Shown: positions 8,187 to 16,990 of the stretch, one piece after another | Layout of the letters: every line of letters begins with the position of its first letter | Numbering within the stretch: position 1 is the stretch's first letter | Assembly (NCBI GenBank): GCA_021799435.1 | Contig: JAJZAN010000010.1 | Span: 1 to 54,858, forward strand | DNA length: 54,858 nucleotides | Origin: Bacillota bacterium | GTDB taxonomy: Bacteria; Bacillota; Sulfobacillia; Sulfobacillales; Sulfobacillaceae | Reading direction: 5' to 3' | Program-made: the position numbers and the translations under genes | Notes under the pieces: generated by a model | What the model saw: the letters and a program-made list of their open reading frames with translations, nothing else | What the model was told of the DNA's origin: nothing | Databases searched by the model: none

Positions 8187-11100
8187 ATGAGTAGCAGACT
8201 AAAAGGATGGCTCCGACACTTTAGGGAAGATCGCGCTGGGATAGCGGTTGACGAGGTAATGTGGGTGATGGCGTGGGTAGTCGGGGGCGTGATGGCCTTG
8301 ACTATGATCCTAGAGATTTGGACTACATTCCACGTTAGGCAGGTTTTGCAACAGGCGGGCCAAATTGTCGACCGCTCGCTTGTAGCGAGTGGGTGCTTAA
8401 CGACAAACGCACAGGATCAGCTAACAAACTTTCTTCAAAGCAACGGGTTGGACCCATCCCAAGTCTATCTCAACGCTAATACGACACAACAGTCCTACGG
8501 AGCGCGTAACCTCTCGGCTACGGTGGGCTACGACATCACCTATACCGTTCCGTTTACGAGCGGGAGGCTATGGAAGCGTTACACCCAAGTGACAGTACCG
8601 TCCGATCAAAGTCAGTATGTAGCCGGGGATGGGGCGGGGTCTTCTGGATGCGCTTCGTCCACGACCATCGCGGCCGCTTTCGGCGGAACCAGCAATTATG
8701 GCGGCATGGGTGGGACCGGAAGCACGAGCACGGTGCTGCCGACCGTAACCAGTTTGACATTGACCAGCCAGCCGAATCCCGTATCGGCTGGCGATCCGGT
8801 TACCGTTAGCGGTGTGGCCATGGATGGAAGCAATCCTGCGCCAGCGGGCACTCAAGTCACTCTAACCAGCAGTCTCGGCACCAAGGCGGCGGACGTAGGC
8901 TCGAACGGACAATTCACGACAACTTACACGGTTAACACGCCAGGTCAGTTTGCGGTGTCTGGAACGGCCGGGATGGCGACAGCATCTACACAGATAAACG
9001 TGGTCGCATCTACTGCGGCGAATTTAGGGCTTAATATGCCTTCTTCAATCGCGGTCGGCCAATCCTTTAGCATTCGTGTCTCAGCCATCGACCAATACGG
9101 CAATCCCGTGGCGAATGGGACGGCCATCACTATCAGCAGTAGTGATTCGACCGATATCCCTACAGTCACATTAACGACCCAAAACGGTGTTGTCACCGAT
9201 CCAGTGGGTAATGGCATTACTGCGTTGGGAACGGTGACAGTGACAGCCAAGACAGGCAGCATCTCGACTTCAGGGACGGTGCAAGTCTCGCCGGGAGCGC
9301 CTCAAAACGTGTCCATTTCGGCTAGTCCGACCACGATTGTTGCTGGACAGTCAGTAACGCTCAGCGGACAAGTCTATGGTCCGGACAATACGCCTCCGGC
9401 CACCGGAACAGCGGTAAAGCTGACCAGTGCATCAGACACCCAAGATCCATTACCTACAACAACCACCAACGCACAGGGGCAATACAACGTAGGCGCTACC
9501 TTGACGATAGCCGGAGCCCAACAGGTGACGGCGCAAGTGCCGAGCAACGGAACCACCATCACGTCTCAGCCAACGACCGTCACGGTCAATCCCGGCCCGG
9601 CCTATGAAGTCGTAAACCTCACGGCATCGCCGGACCCGGTCGAACAGGGGGCGACCACAACTTTTACAGGTGTGTTGGAAGACAGCTACGGCAACACGGA
9701 ACCAGCTGACGTTCCAGTGACGATCAGCGGTGGCGGCTTGGTCAAGACGTTGCAAACCGTAACCAATTCAAAGGGGGTATTTACGGTTAGTGGTGCCTTC
9801 CAGGGCTCTGGCACACAAACCGTAACACTCACCTCTAATGGCAATAGTCTCGTAGGAGGATCGCTGGGAGTGCGCGTGCTTCCGGCAGGGTCTTACACCC
9901 TAGTTGCTAGCCCGACCACAACAAGCATTCAGGCGGGGCAATCGGCCACGGTTGCTTGGACGCTTACCAACAGCCAAGGACAGCCTGTCGCCAACGCACC
10001 GATTAGCTTCAGTTTGTCGCCCAGCGAAAGCAATGTGCTTACGCCGGTCAGCGGTACAACGAACATCCAAGGGCAGATTAGTGCGGCGGTAGGGCCGTTG
10101 ACTGTGGCGCAGAACTATACGCTGGAAGCCATCGACACAGCCACAACCAACGTCACGGGAGCGATGAGCATTACGGTGAACCCAGCTGCAGGGCAGTCGG
10201 TGGTAGATCCTCCGTCGATTAGCCCTTCTGTGGTGCAGTCAACCCAATATGGCGGCACGGTTGATCCGGTGATTACCGGCGAAGCGATAGACCAGTATGG
10301 CAACATCATTCCCAACGCAACCATTACGGTCACTGGAGGATGGGATCCTGGTGTGGACTTTACGGGGACGGCCAATGCCGAAGGGTATTTTGCCGTCACT
10401 CTTGATCCGGTCGTTGTGGGCGGTCCGTACGACCCAACGATAACGATTGCGGACAGCCAAGGTTCGAGTACGACAACCTATACAAATACGACTTTGACGG
10501 TTGTGAAGACGGTATACTCCTTGACGCTGACGCCGGTGAGTGGTTCTACCAATGCGCTTACCGGGACACCGTATGGCGTGATTGCAAGCCTGAGCAAGAA
10601 CGGGAGTGCGGTGAGCGGGGCATCCATCACCTTTAGTACGAGTGACTCAACGGCCACGGTCGCCAATCTCTACCCGTCGGGCCCATCAGGGAGTGGGGCG
10701 GGTAGCTTGGCCCAGTCATCGGGCACATATCAAGCAGGTGAGGCGGCAGTTAATGTAACCTTGGACCAGACGGGGACACAAACAATCGAGGCCACCTATG
10801 AAGGGGTGACGGCAAAACTTGTGGTGAACGCCTCGGCACCTCAGATAAACCAAGTGGCGTGGTCGAGCGTATCACCTAATCCAGCGCGAGCAGGGCAAAC
10901 AATCACTGTACAAGGTATGCTGCTATCAGAAAACGGGGTACCGGCAGGAAGCGGTGATACGATCAAGGTAGAGGCGTCAGGGCCTACGGTGCAGTATGCG
11001 ACGGGAATTGTGCAGTCAAACGGTATCTTTAGCGTTACGTTTAACCCGAGTAATAGCAACGGACTGGTGAAAGCAGGGACTTACAGTCTTAGCGCCGAGG

Positions 11101-12572
11101 ACATGTCCCAAGGTAGTCCGTTCTTTGTATCGGCTATTGGTCCCGGCAGTGTTACGGTTACCCCCGGGCCGGTGCACTATCTGTATCCAGTGCTCGGACC
11201 GGCGAACAATACCGGAAACACCTTATTGGCCGGAGGGAAGTGGAACAGCAGCACCGACACCATGGCTTATGGCACGCTGCCGGCGACGGATGGCAGTACC
11301 GTCAGCACCCGGTTTACGGCGTATGACGCCTATGGGAACGCAGTGAGTAGCTGGTCTGGAGGCACGGTGAGTTGCGCGGCTTCTAATGGGGGCAGTTGCC
11401 CCACAATGACCCAACCCAGCCAACCGACGAACAGCCAAGGACAGAGCGGATGGGCTAATGAAGGGGCGTTTTCACCCGGGTCGTATACGCTCACTTATAC
11501 GGCATCCAGTACTGGAAAAATGGGCACCGTCACCTTCACCGTTCCGCCGACGTGGGTGTTTGCCGGTTTATCGGGGAACGGCATTTACGTGGCCCAAAGC
11601 GGGTCATCCAAGTGGACCCAACAAACCACCACCAGCCCGGGCGGCAGCCTGATTGTCGATCCGAACACCCAGACCTTGTGGACGTCCTCGGGCGAATACC
11701 TCAGCGCAGGCGCGACCACGTGGACCGCCAACGCGCCATCGGGATCCGGATCTGTCACCCTCTATGACCCCGCAATGCAGGGGATGGTTGGCATGGGTAC
11801 CGGAGCCAATAGCGAACCCGAGATCATGTATTTATCCGATAGCTCCAAGAACTGGGTGGGGCTCTATGGCGGCACATATTCGGTGTATTCGTATGGCTGT
11901 AGTGGTAGCATCACCATGCCGACGACTCCGATGTACGATCCGGCCAACGGCTGGCTCATTTTCACCGTCGATTCCACGCATTGGTATACGAATGGTTCGG
12001 GCACCTGCGAGAACTCTGGTTGGTCTTACAACACCATGGCCTTGTTGCCGAACGGCCAAACACAAAGCATTTCGGGTATCAGCAATTTCAGCCTGGCAGC
12101 TTACGATTCTGGGACGCAACAACTGTTTTTGGGATCGTACACCGGGTCGCTTGTCGCTCTGAGCCCGTCCGGGTCTACCACGCCCGAGCCATCCATCCCT
12201 GTGGATGGCTACTACAATGCCACACAAGGACGGTATGAATACCTCAACGGACCTAATGCACTAGGATACAATCCGACGAATCACACATTATACGCTGGCA
12301 TGAGCAGCGTTTCGGGCGTTCCGGCCGGCCTGATGCAGTTGCCCGATGGCAGTACGTCATGGAGCGCTGTGGGCAGCATTAGTAGCACCAATAGCGTGGG
12401 CAATAACCAGATCGTGTACGATCCCGGCAACAGGGAGATGCTCATAGGCCTCGGCAGTGGTTCCATGACTGCGGGGTGGTGGTGGCTTAACGCGAGCGGC
12501 CAAGCCAGTCCCACGGGCCTGCCGACCGGCACTCCCGCCGGCGCGGCATATGTCCCCTGGCCGTCTTATTAA
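8187..12572 (+). CDS. Giant prepilin-like adhesin with switchable C-terminus, 1461 aa
   Basis: The N-terminus has a class III/type IV prepilin signature: 18-residue basic leader ending in Gly18, then IAVDE with Glu at +5, then a hydrophobic helix (about residues 24-48). A TadE/TadG-like stalk follows to about residue 155. Then come roughly ten immunoglobulin-like (Big/invasin-type) domains of about 90 residues, to about residue 1100. The last 360 residues, after YTLTYTASS, look like a repeated-blade, beta-propeller-like surface domain. It is probably displayed at a pilus tip or surface for adhesion. The C-terminal domain starts exactly at a 27-bp sequence repeated in inverted orientation at 13654-13680, beyond which lies an alternative domain. 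AAGGAGA precedes the ATG. Confidence 0.8.
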   Translation: MSSRLKGWLRHFREDRAGIAVDEVMWVMAWVVGGVMALTMILEIWTTFHVRQVLQQAGQIVDRSLVASGCLTTNAQDQLTNFLQSNGLDPSQVYLNANTTQQSYGARNLSATVGYDITYTVPFTSGRLWKRYTQVTVPSDQSQYVAGDGAGSSGCASSTTIAAAFGGTSNYGGMGGTGSTSTVLPTVTSLTLTSQPNPVSAGDPVTVSGVAMDGSNPAPAGTQVTLTSSLGTKAADVGSNGQFTTTYTVNTPGQFAVSGTAGMATASTQINVVASTAANLGLNMPSSIAVGQSFSIRVSAIDQYGNPVANGTAITISSSDSTDIPTVTLTTQNGVVTDPVGNGITALGTVTVTAKTGSISTSGTVQVSPGAPQNVSISASPTTIVAGQSVTLSGQVYGPDNTPPATGTAVKLTSASDTQDPLPTTTTNAQGQYNVGATLTIAGAQQVTAQVPSNGTTITSQPTTVTVNPGPAYEVVNLTASPDPVEQGATTTFTGVLEDSYGNTEPADVPVTISGGGLVKTLQTVTNSKGVFTVSGAFQGSGTQTVTLTSNGNSLVGGSLGVRVLPAGSYTLVASPTTTSIQAGQSATVAWTLTNSQGQPVANAPISFSLSPSESNVLTPVSGTTNIQGQISAAVGPLTVAQNYTLEAIDTATTNVTGAMSITVNPAAGQSVVDPPSISPSVVQSTQYGGTVDPVITGEAIDQYGNIIPNATITVTGGWDPGVDFTGTANAEGYFAVTLDPVVVGGPYDPTITIADSQGSSTTTYTNTTLTVVKTVYSLTLTPVSGSTNALTGTPYGVIASLSKNGSAVSGASITFSTSDSTATVANLYPSGPSGSGAGSLAQSSGTYQAGEAAVNVTLDQTGTQTIEATYEGVTAKLVVNASAPQINQVAWSSVSPNPARAGQTITVQGMLLSENGVPAGSGDTIKVEASGPTVQYATGIVQSNGIFSVTFNPSNSNGLVKAGTYSLSAEDMSQGSPFFVSAIGPGSVTVTPGPVHYLYPVLGPANNTGNTLLAGGKWNSSTDTMAYGTLPATDGSTVSTRFTAYDAYGNAVSSWSGGTVSCAASNGGSCPTMTQPSQPTNSQGQSGWANEGAFSPGSYTLTYTASSTGKMGTVTFTVPPTWVFAGLSGNGIYVAQSGSSKWTQQTTTSPGGSLIVDPNTQTLWTSSGEYLSAGATTWTANAPSGSGSVTLYDPAMQGMVGMGTGANSEPEIMYLSDSSKNWVGLYGGTYSVYSYGCSGSITMPTTPMYDPANGWLIFTVDSTHWYTNGSGTCENSGWSYNTMALLPNGQTQSISGISNFSLAAYDSGTQQLFLGSYTGSLVALSPSGSTTPEPSIPVDGYYNATQGRYEYLNGPNALGYNPTNHTLYAGMSSVSGVPAGLMQLPDGSTSWSAVGSISSTNSVGNNQIVYDPGNREMLIGLGSGSMTAGWWWLNASGQASPTGLPTGTPAGAAYVPWPSY
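11484..11510 (+). repeat. Left inverted repeat of adhesin switch
   Basis: 27-bp site starting TATACGCTCACTTAT, encoding YTLTYTASS at codons 1100-1108 of the adhesin. The copy at 13654-13680 is in inverse orientation with two mismatches and encodes YTLTYAASS in the frame of the silent cassette. Confidence 0.8.
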
Positions 12573-12586
12573 CGGACGATAGCATG

Positions 12587-12607
12587 GGAGGCGGCCCTGC
12601 CGCCTCC
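12587..12607. terminator. Shared bidirectional hairpin between the two cassettes
   Basis: Perfect 8-bp stem GGAGGCGG/CCGCCTCC with a 5-nt loop, centred in the 43-bp gap between the converging stop codons of the active and silent C-termini. Being symmetric it would serve whichever cassette is active. Confidence 0.65.
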
Positions 12608-12615
12608 AGCTTTGC

Positions 12616-13680
12616 TTAATAGATGGATACCCAGACCCCGCTTGCGGCCGGTGCTGCACCGAGATTCTGCCATGTTCCGGCATTCGTCGGATCCCAGTAG
12701 ACGTCGGCGACCGAGCTTGATGTCGACACCACCGCCACGGCCCCTTGGGGACTAAGCCACACATTGCTAGCGCCTGGCCCCGGACCCGAGCCGATGGCGG
12801 CCAAAGTCGCCGGGTTGATTTGTTCAAGCGGATTCAATTCGACCATGGTGGAAGAAGCCGGGTCGAAACTGTAATCTGCACCCACAATCTGCGTGGCTCC
12901 CGAGTAATGATTGAACGGCCGCGAACTGGCCATCGTGTCCGTGGCTTGAAAGACCGTGCCTGTCGTGGGGGACACCGCGATGGCTGTCGGATAGGCAAAC
13001 CCACTGGTAATGCCTCCGGTGGGTGTCCAGGCGTATCCGCCACTCGCTAGGATCTTGAGGGAGCCGGTCAGAGGTTGCCATGCCATGCTGTCGAATTCAT
13101 ACCACTGTCCACCATTCCACGGCGAGGTGGTCTCGGCCGTAAAGTAGATAGTGTTGTTCCATTCGGCTGCGCCCGCCACCAGACTCGCGTTGTAAAAGTA
13201 TCCCGCGGTGTTTCCGATAGCCGTCGCTGGCAGGCCATACGTGAGGCCGGTCGACGGGTCGTAATAGCCAACCAGGATCGGCGGCGTGCCCGAACTGCCC
13301 CCCGTGTACACGATAGGATAGGCCACATAGATGCCGCCATTGGGCCCGACGCCCCAGTCCGTCACCGAACCGCTCGCTCCTGCCTCACTATACAATTGGT
13401 CAAGGGCTGGCACGGCTTGCCAACCAGTGGACCCCGGCGAGAAGGCCAAGTAGCCTTGTGACGACTGCGTGTATACGGTAGAGCCGTCTTGCACCTGTCC
13501 GTCGCCTGACAGTGCAATAGCGCCAACGGACGATGGCACCCCGCCAGCTGACCAAATGCCCGTCGGCGGGAACCCGTTGCCGTACCCCGCTGTGGTGGAG
13601 CTGAGCAAGAAGAAGTTGTTCGGTATCGTCATTGTCAAAGTCCCCGAGATGCCACTGGACGCCGCATAAGTGAGCGTATA
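12616..13680 (-). pseudogene. Silent alternative C-terminal cassette of the adhesin (354 codons)
   Basis: An open frame on the reverse strand with no ribosome site or plausible start near its beginning. It begins at the inverted repeat with YTLTYAASSGISGTLTMTIP and runs through a propeller-like domain to a stop at 12616. The opening aligns with YTLTYTASSTGKMGTVTFTVP of the expressed gene; afterwards the two diverge but keep similar blade-like composition and nearly equal length (354 versus 362 residues). Inversion between the repeats would fuse it in frame to codon 1099 of the adhesin. The frame stays open to 13812, past the repeat, but that part overlaps the recombinase gene and is probably not coding. 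It is therefore a stored alternative rather than a decayed gene. Confidence 0.75.
13654..13680 (-). repeat. Right inverted repeat of adhesin switch
   Basis: Inverted copy of 11484-11510, 25 of 27 bases identical. It lies 65 bp before the start codon of the tyrosine recombinase. Together the repeats bound about 2.2 kb. Confidence 0.8.
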
Positions 13681-13745
13681 GGCCATGCCGCTTGGTACAC
13701 TTTTCCTGTCGTGTCTACACGTCAGGAAGGAGTTTTCCTCACACC

Positions 13746-14672
13746 ATGCATCAGGACTGGGCAGACCTTCAAACGGCTTATGCAACGTACCTGGCCAGCC
13801 ACGGGCGGTCACCGGAAACGGTCCGCAGTTATTTATCCGACTTATCCCAGTTCACTCACTATTTAGTCTCCAAGGAGGTGCCATTGACTCTTGCTGAGCT
13901 CACCTATGATCGGGTATCCGCTTTTTTGGCCGACCAACGGCGGCGCTGTTCCTTAGCGACTTTAGAGCGGCGTCGCACCAGCATTGTCGGGTGGTTGAAA
14001 TTTCTGGCGCTCCACCACGCGGTTCCGGCCCTGGCGTTGGTTCTCGCCGATCGCCTGCCGCCCGCCGCGCGTCACACCACGATCCCGATGTATCTCACGC
14101 AGGCTGAAGCGCTGCAGCTGCTCCGCATGCTGAAACGCAATATTTATGGGACGGACACCGTGCTCCGTTACCGGGATCATGCGCTATTTCGAACGATTCT
14201 CAGCACGGGATTCCGCATCAGTGAGATTTTAAGTCTCTCGGTGTCGGAGGTGGAAATTGCGCTCAGCACAAAGGAATTTCGGGTCACCGGGAAGGGGGCG
14301 CGTCAGCGCATTGTACCTGTCCACGACGACCTGCACGGCCCGCTGTTGTTGTGGCTTCAGCATCGCCCGGCCACCTCTTCCAGCGCGTGTTTCCTCACCC
14401 GCCGTGGTGCGCCAATGCGGCCTCGTGATGCCCAACGCCTCATCACGCGCTACGCCGTGGCCGCGGGCATTCGCAAGCGGGTGACGCCGCACACGCTCCG
14501 CCACACCTTCGCGACAATGTTGCTGGATGCCAACGTGAATCTTCGCCTCATCCAACGGCTTCTGGGGCATAGTTCCCTCGCCATCACGGAGCGTTATACC
14601 CATATTCAGACGGCCGGCTTGCATGAGGCGATTCGCTCTCTTACGTTATCCGATAGCACACCGCTTAGATAG
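13746..14672 (+). CDS. Tyrosine recombinase, probable cassette invertase, 308 aa
   Basis: XerC/D-type layout: SAM-like N-terminal domain to about residue 95, then a catalytic domain. Catalytic residues are visible: Arg in STGFRISEIL, HTLRHTF (His and Arg), the LLGHSS histidine, and Tyr in ITERYTHI. The ATG at 13746 is preceded by AGGAAGGAG, with a somewhat long spacing. It sits beside the inverted repeats of the adhesin cassettes, as Rci does at R64-type shufflons, so I infer that it flips them. A role in resolving or integrating the element is the alternative. Confidence 0.85.
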   Translation: MHQDWADLQTAYATYLASHGRSPETVRSYLSDLSQFTHYLVSKEVPLTLAELTYDRVSAFLADQRRRCSLATLERRRTSIVGWLKFLALHHAVPALALVLADRLPPAARHTTIPMYLTQAEALQLLRMLKRNIYGTDTVLRYRDHALFRTILSTGFRISEILSLSVSEVEIALSTKEFRVTGKGARQRIVPVHDDLHGPLLLWLQHRPATSSSACFLTRRGAPMRPRDAQRLITRYAVAAGIRKRVTPHTLRHTFATMLLDANVNLRLIQRLLGHSSLAITERYTHIQTAGLHEAIRSLTLSDSTPLR

Positions 14673-14683
14673 ATGCATTAACC

Positions 14684-14728
14684 AAAAACCGAACCGCTTA
14701 CGCTCGATTTTGGGCGATTAAGCGGCTC
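14684..14728 (-). terminator. Hairpin with T-tract for leftward transcription
   Basis: Stem GAACCGCTTA/TAAGCGGCTC with an inner CGC/GCG pair. On the reverse strand it is followed by TTTTT. It faces leftward, toward the recombinase gene, so it would block antisense transcripts. Confidence 0.45.
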
Positions 14729-14794
14729 AACTCGACATAGAGTGTAGCAAAAAGGATATTTATGCGTCATAATGTCATAGAAAGGGTGATTTAA

Positions 14795-15712
14795 GTGACG
14801 CCATTGAAGAAAAAGGCCCAAACCACATGGAAACCAGCGCAAACACGAAATTCCGGTCAAGGTAAAAGGACGATAGCCATTGCTGCGGTAGCTGTTGGCG
14901 TTGGGGCTCTCATCCTTAATATTGCGGGAGCCAAGGCCATGCAAGGAAAATCTGAAAAGATTGTCGTCGCGACCACCAGTATATCCGCAGGAACACCTAT
15001 AACGAGTGGTGAGGTCACTCTCAAGCCTGTAACGGGATTGCCTAGCGGACTCTTATCAATGAGTGCTGTGGTTGGTGAGGAAGCTGTTCATGGAATCGTT
15101 GCAGGAGAGCCGATCATAGCCTCTATGATTGCAAAGAAGCCCACGAGATTAGGTTTAGACAACGGGCAGGTGGGCCTGTGGATCAACGTCAATCTGGTGA
15201 CGTCTGCGTTGGTTCATCCAGGAGACATTGTGGATGTCCTCTTTGCATCCAATGGCAGCGGGGGAACGTCACAAGCTCAACAGCAGATCGAAGCTATGCA
15301 GGGTGAAGTGCTGGTGAGCGGAACGCGTGTGGTTCAGGTTGCGAATTCAAATGGCCAAATTATTGGAGCCACAAGCGGATCAAGCGTAACTAATGCCGCC
15401 AACGCCACAGTGCCAGCGGCAGTAGAATTGGCCGTGTCACAACAACAGGCCACCCAACTTGTCTCTGCACAGACCATGGGCACTCTGACGTTGGTGGAAG
15501 ATCCGTGGCCGAACGGTCAGACCTTGGCAACTACGGACTTCACGCCCGTCGCACCAAACGTGGTGACAAGCGGCGGAACGGTGGGAACAACGTCCAGCAC
15601 GATTGCTCCAGCCACTAGCACTTCGACAACCACACCAACCGGAACGACCCCAGCGACGAGCGGAAGCGGCTCCAAGGCTCAGGGCACAAGTAGCTCGAAT
15701 AGTAAACCATAA
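14795..15712 (+). CDS. cpaB: CpaB/RcpC-like pilus assembly protein, 305 aa
   Basis: One membrane segment at about residues 28-48, then an SAF domain (KIVVATTSISAGTPITSGEV...) and the RcpC/CpaB core with VDVLFAS. The C-terminal 60 residues are a Ser/Thr-rich linker. CpaB proteins usually bind the secretin in Gram-negatives; in a Gram-positive cell the SAF domain would instead face the wall (inference). The GTG start has GAAAGGGTGA upstream. Confidence 0.8.
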   Translation: MTPLKKKAQTTWKPAQTRNSGQGKRTIAIAAVAVGVGALILNIAGAKAMQGKSEKIVVATTSISAGTPITSGEVTLKPVTGLPSGLLSMSAVVGEEAVHGIVAGEPIIASMIAKKPTRLGLDNGQVGLWINVNLVTSALVHPGDIVDVLFASNGSGGTSQAQQQIEAMQGEVLVSGTRVVQVANSNGQIIGATSGSSVTNAANATVPAAVELAVSQQQATQLVSAQTMGTLTLVEDPWPNGQTLATTDFTPVAPNVVTSGGTVGTTSSTIAPATSTSTTTPTGTTPATSGSGSKAQGTSSSNSKP

Positions 15713-15744
15713 TCTACAATTCGCGATACAGGGGGGACTAACTG

Positions 15745-16368
15745 ATGCACATTTTATTGATATACATGGGCTTAGCGATAACGACCGTAGGAGGGGTTGT
15801 CATTGTTAAACAACGGCCGATCCGTCGAGTTTTAGGGGCGGCGATAATTGTAGCAGGGTTTCTCATCGGTTCGTTAGTAGCCAACCAACCGACAGTGGCT
15901 GCTGGTAAAAGCTCCACTCAGGGCGTTCCGCTGGTAGCGAACGACAATATGATCGCCGTGAAGACGCTAGACGGTCAAGCGATAATATTAAACGCTGAAG
16001 ACACTCCTGTACTGTTCTTTTCACCACAGAGTTCATCCAGCAATTTGATAGCAGTACAGAGTGATTTGAATGCGATCAAGGGTACGCACCGCCCGGTAAT
16101 ACTCATAGGCACTTCTTTTCACAATCCCGCTAAGGCAAGGCGGGAAACCGAAGCATTCTTGAAACGCGAGCACATCACCATGCCCGTAGTGATCCAAGAA
16201 GGGCCACCAACTCTCTACGTTAAGACAGTCCCGACGATGGTAGCCATGCAAAACGGTCGTTGGGTGCAATACCACGGGATAAGCGCGATCATCTCGCACT
16301 TGCGCTCGTTGGCGGTGATTACGACTAACCGCCAAACGGTGGTGAAGAAGGCCAACACGAAAGGATGA
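15745..16368 (+). CDS. Membrane-anchored thioredoxin-fold protein without active cysteines, 207 aa
   Basis: Two membrane segments (about residues 3-20 and 30-47) are followed by an extracytoplasmic domain with a thioredoxin-like arrangement: PVLFFSPQSSSSNL where CxxC would be, and VKTVPTMVAMQNGRW matching the cis-proline strand. There are no cysteines, so it cannot do thiol exchange; a chaperone or structural role is more likely. It lies between cpaB and the TadE-like gene, linking it to pilus assembly. Confidence 0.6.
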   Translation: MHILLIYMGLAITTVGGVVIVKQRPIRRVLGAAIIVAGFLIGSLVANQPTVAAGKSSTQGVPLVANDNMIAVKTLDGQAIILNAEDTPVLFFSPQSSSSNLIAVQSDLNAIKGTHRPVILIGTSFHNPAKARRETEAFLKREHITMPVVIQEGPPTLYVKTVPTMVAMQNGRWVQYHGISAIISHLRSLAVITTNRQTVVKKANTKG

Positions 16369-16372
16369 GCCG

Positions 16373-16921
16373 ATGTCGAGGGCAAAATGGCTCCGTCTGC
16401 TAGAGCGGCTAAAAGAGCGGGATGGCTTTGGCGGCGACCATCTAATAATCTGGCTCTTCACTTTTATGCTCATGATCATTATGGTGACTGCGTTAACCAC
16501 AGTGGCATGGCTGTTTGCGTCGAAGCAACACGGTATTCAGGCGATGATTGTGGCGGCGCGGCAAGCGGAAGTAGCAGCGGCCGCCGAGTCGAACTTAGCA
16601 TCGGGTCAGGGGAATCTCAACCCTACGGTAGCCACCAACACGTTCAATCAGGTCTTTCAGAGTCGCATTGGATGGCCGAGTAGTGTATACCAAATCCAGG
16701 ACTTTACCGTGTATACCCAAAGCCAAGCGGGGAATCCGCTACCGGTAGGGCTGAGCGGAAATGTGCCCGGGCCTAGTATTTTCGTTCAGGCCGAATTCGA
16801 CTTTTCGGTCTTTCCGTTTTGGAACCCGGCCGGTTCTCCTTTGACGGTGAAGATCCCGGCAGAGGTTTTGGTGTCGCCCAACCGTTACAACCATCCCGGA
16901 AAAACGTGGATTGGAGGCTGA
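16373..16921 (+). CDS. TadE-like pilus-associated protein, 182 aa
   Basis: Basic N-terminus, one hydrophobic helix at about residues 22-45, then an Ala-rich helix (MIVAARQAEVAAAAESNL) and a soluble domain. This is the form of TadE/TadF pseudopilins, although the Gly-x4-Glu cleavage motif is not obvious. AAGGATGAG precedes the ATG, and the gene starts 2 bases after the thioredoxin-fold gene ends. It is probably the last gene of the assembly operon because a fresh promoter follows. Confidence 0.6.
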   Translation: MSRAKWLRLLERLKERDGFGGDHLIIWLFTFMLMIIMVTALTTVAWLFASKQHGIQAMIVAARQAEVAAAAESNLASGQGNLNPTVATNTFNQVFQSRIGWPSSVYQIQDFTVYTQSQAGNPLPVGLSGNVPGPSIFVQAEFDFSVFPFWNPAGSPLTVKIPAEVLVSPNRYNHPGKTWIGG

Positions 16922-16960
16922 AAACAGCGCAACAAATATACAAAAACAGTAACGGAGATG

Positions 16961-16966
16961 TATAAT
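16961..16966 (+). promoter_or_regulatory. -10 box for the secreted-protein gene at 16991
   Basis: TATAAT preceded by TAACGGAGATG. The same block, GTAACGTGGATG plus TATAAT, precedes the AAA+ gene at 22947, suggesting a shared promoter class. The -35 is weak. Confidence 0.55.
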
Positions 16967-16990
16967 ATAGACAAAAGGAGGCGGCGTTAG

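Noticed and set aside
8760-11480. CRISPR-like or tandem DNA repeats in the adhesin
   Set aside because: The repetition is at protein level (Ig-like domains of similar pattern); DNA units are diverged with no fixed repeat and spacer.
11653-12162. Alternative-frame ORF within the adhesin C-terminal domain
   Set aside because: Pro/Arg-rich composition typical of a frame shadow; no start signal.
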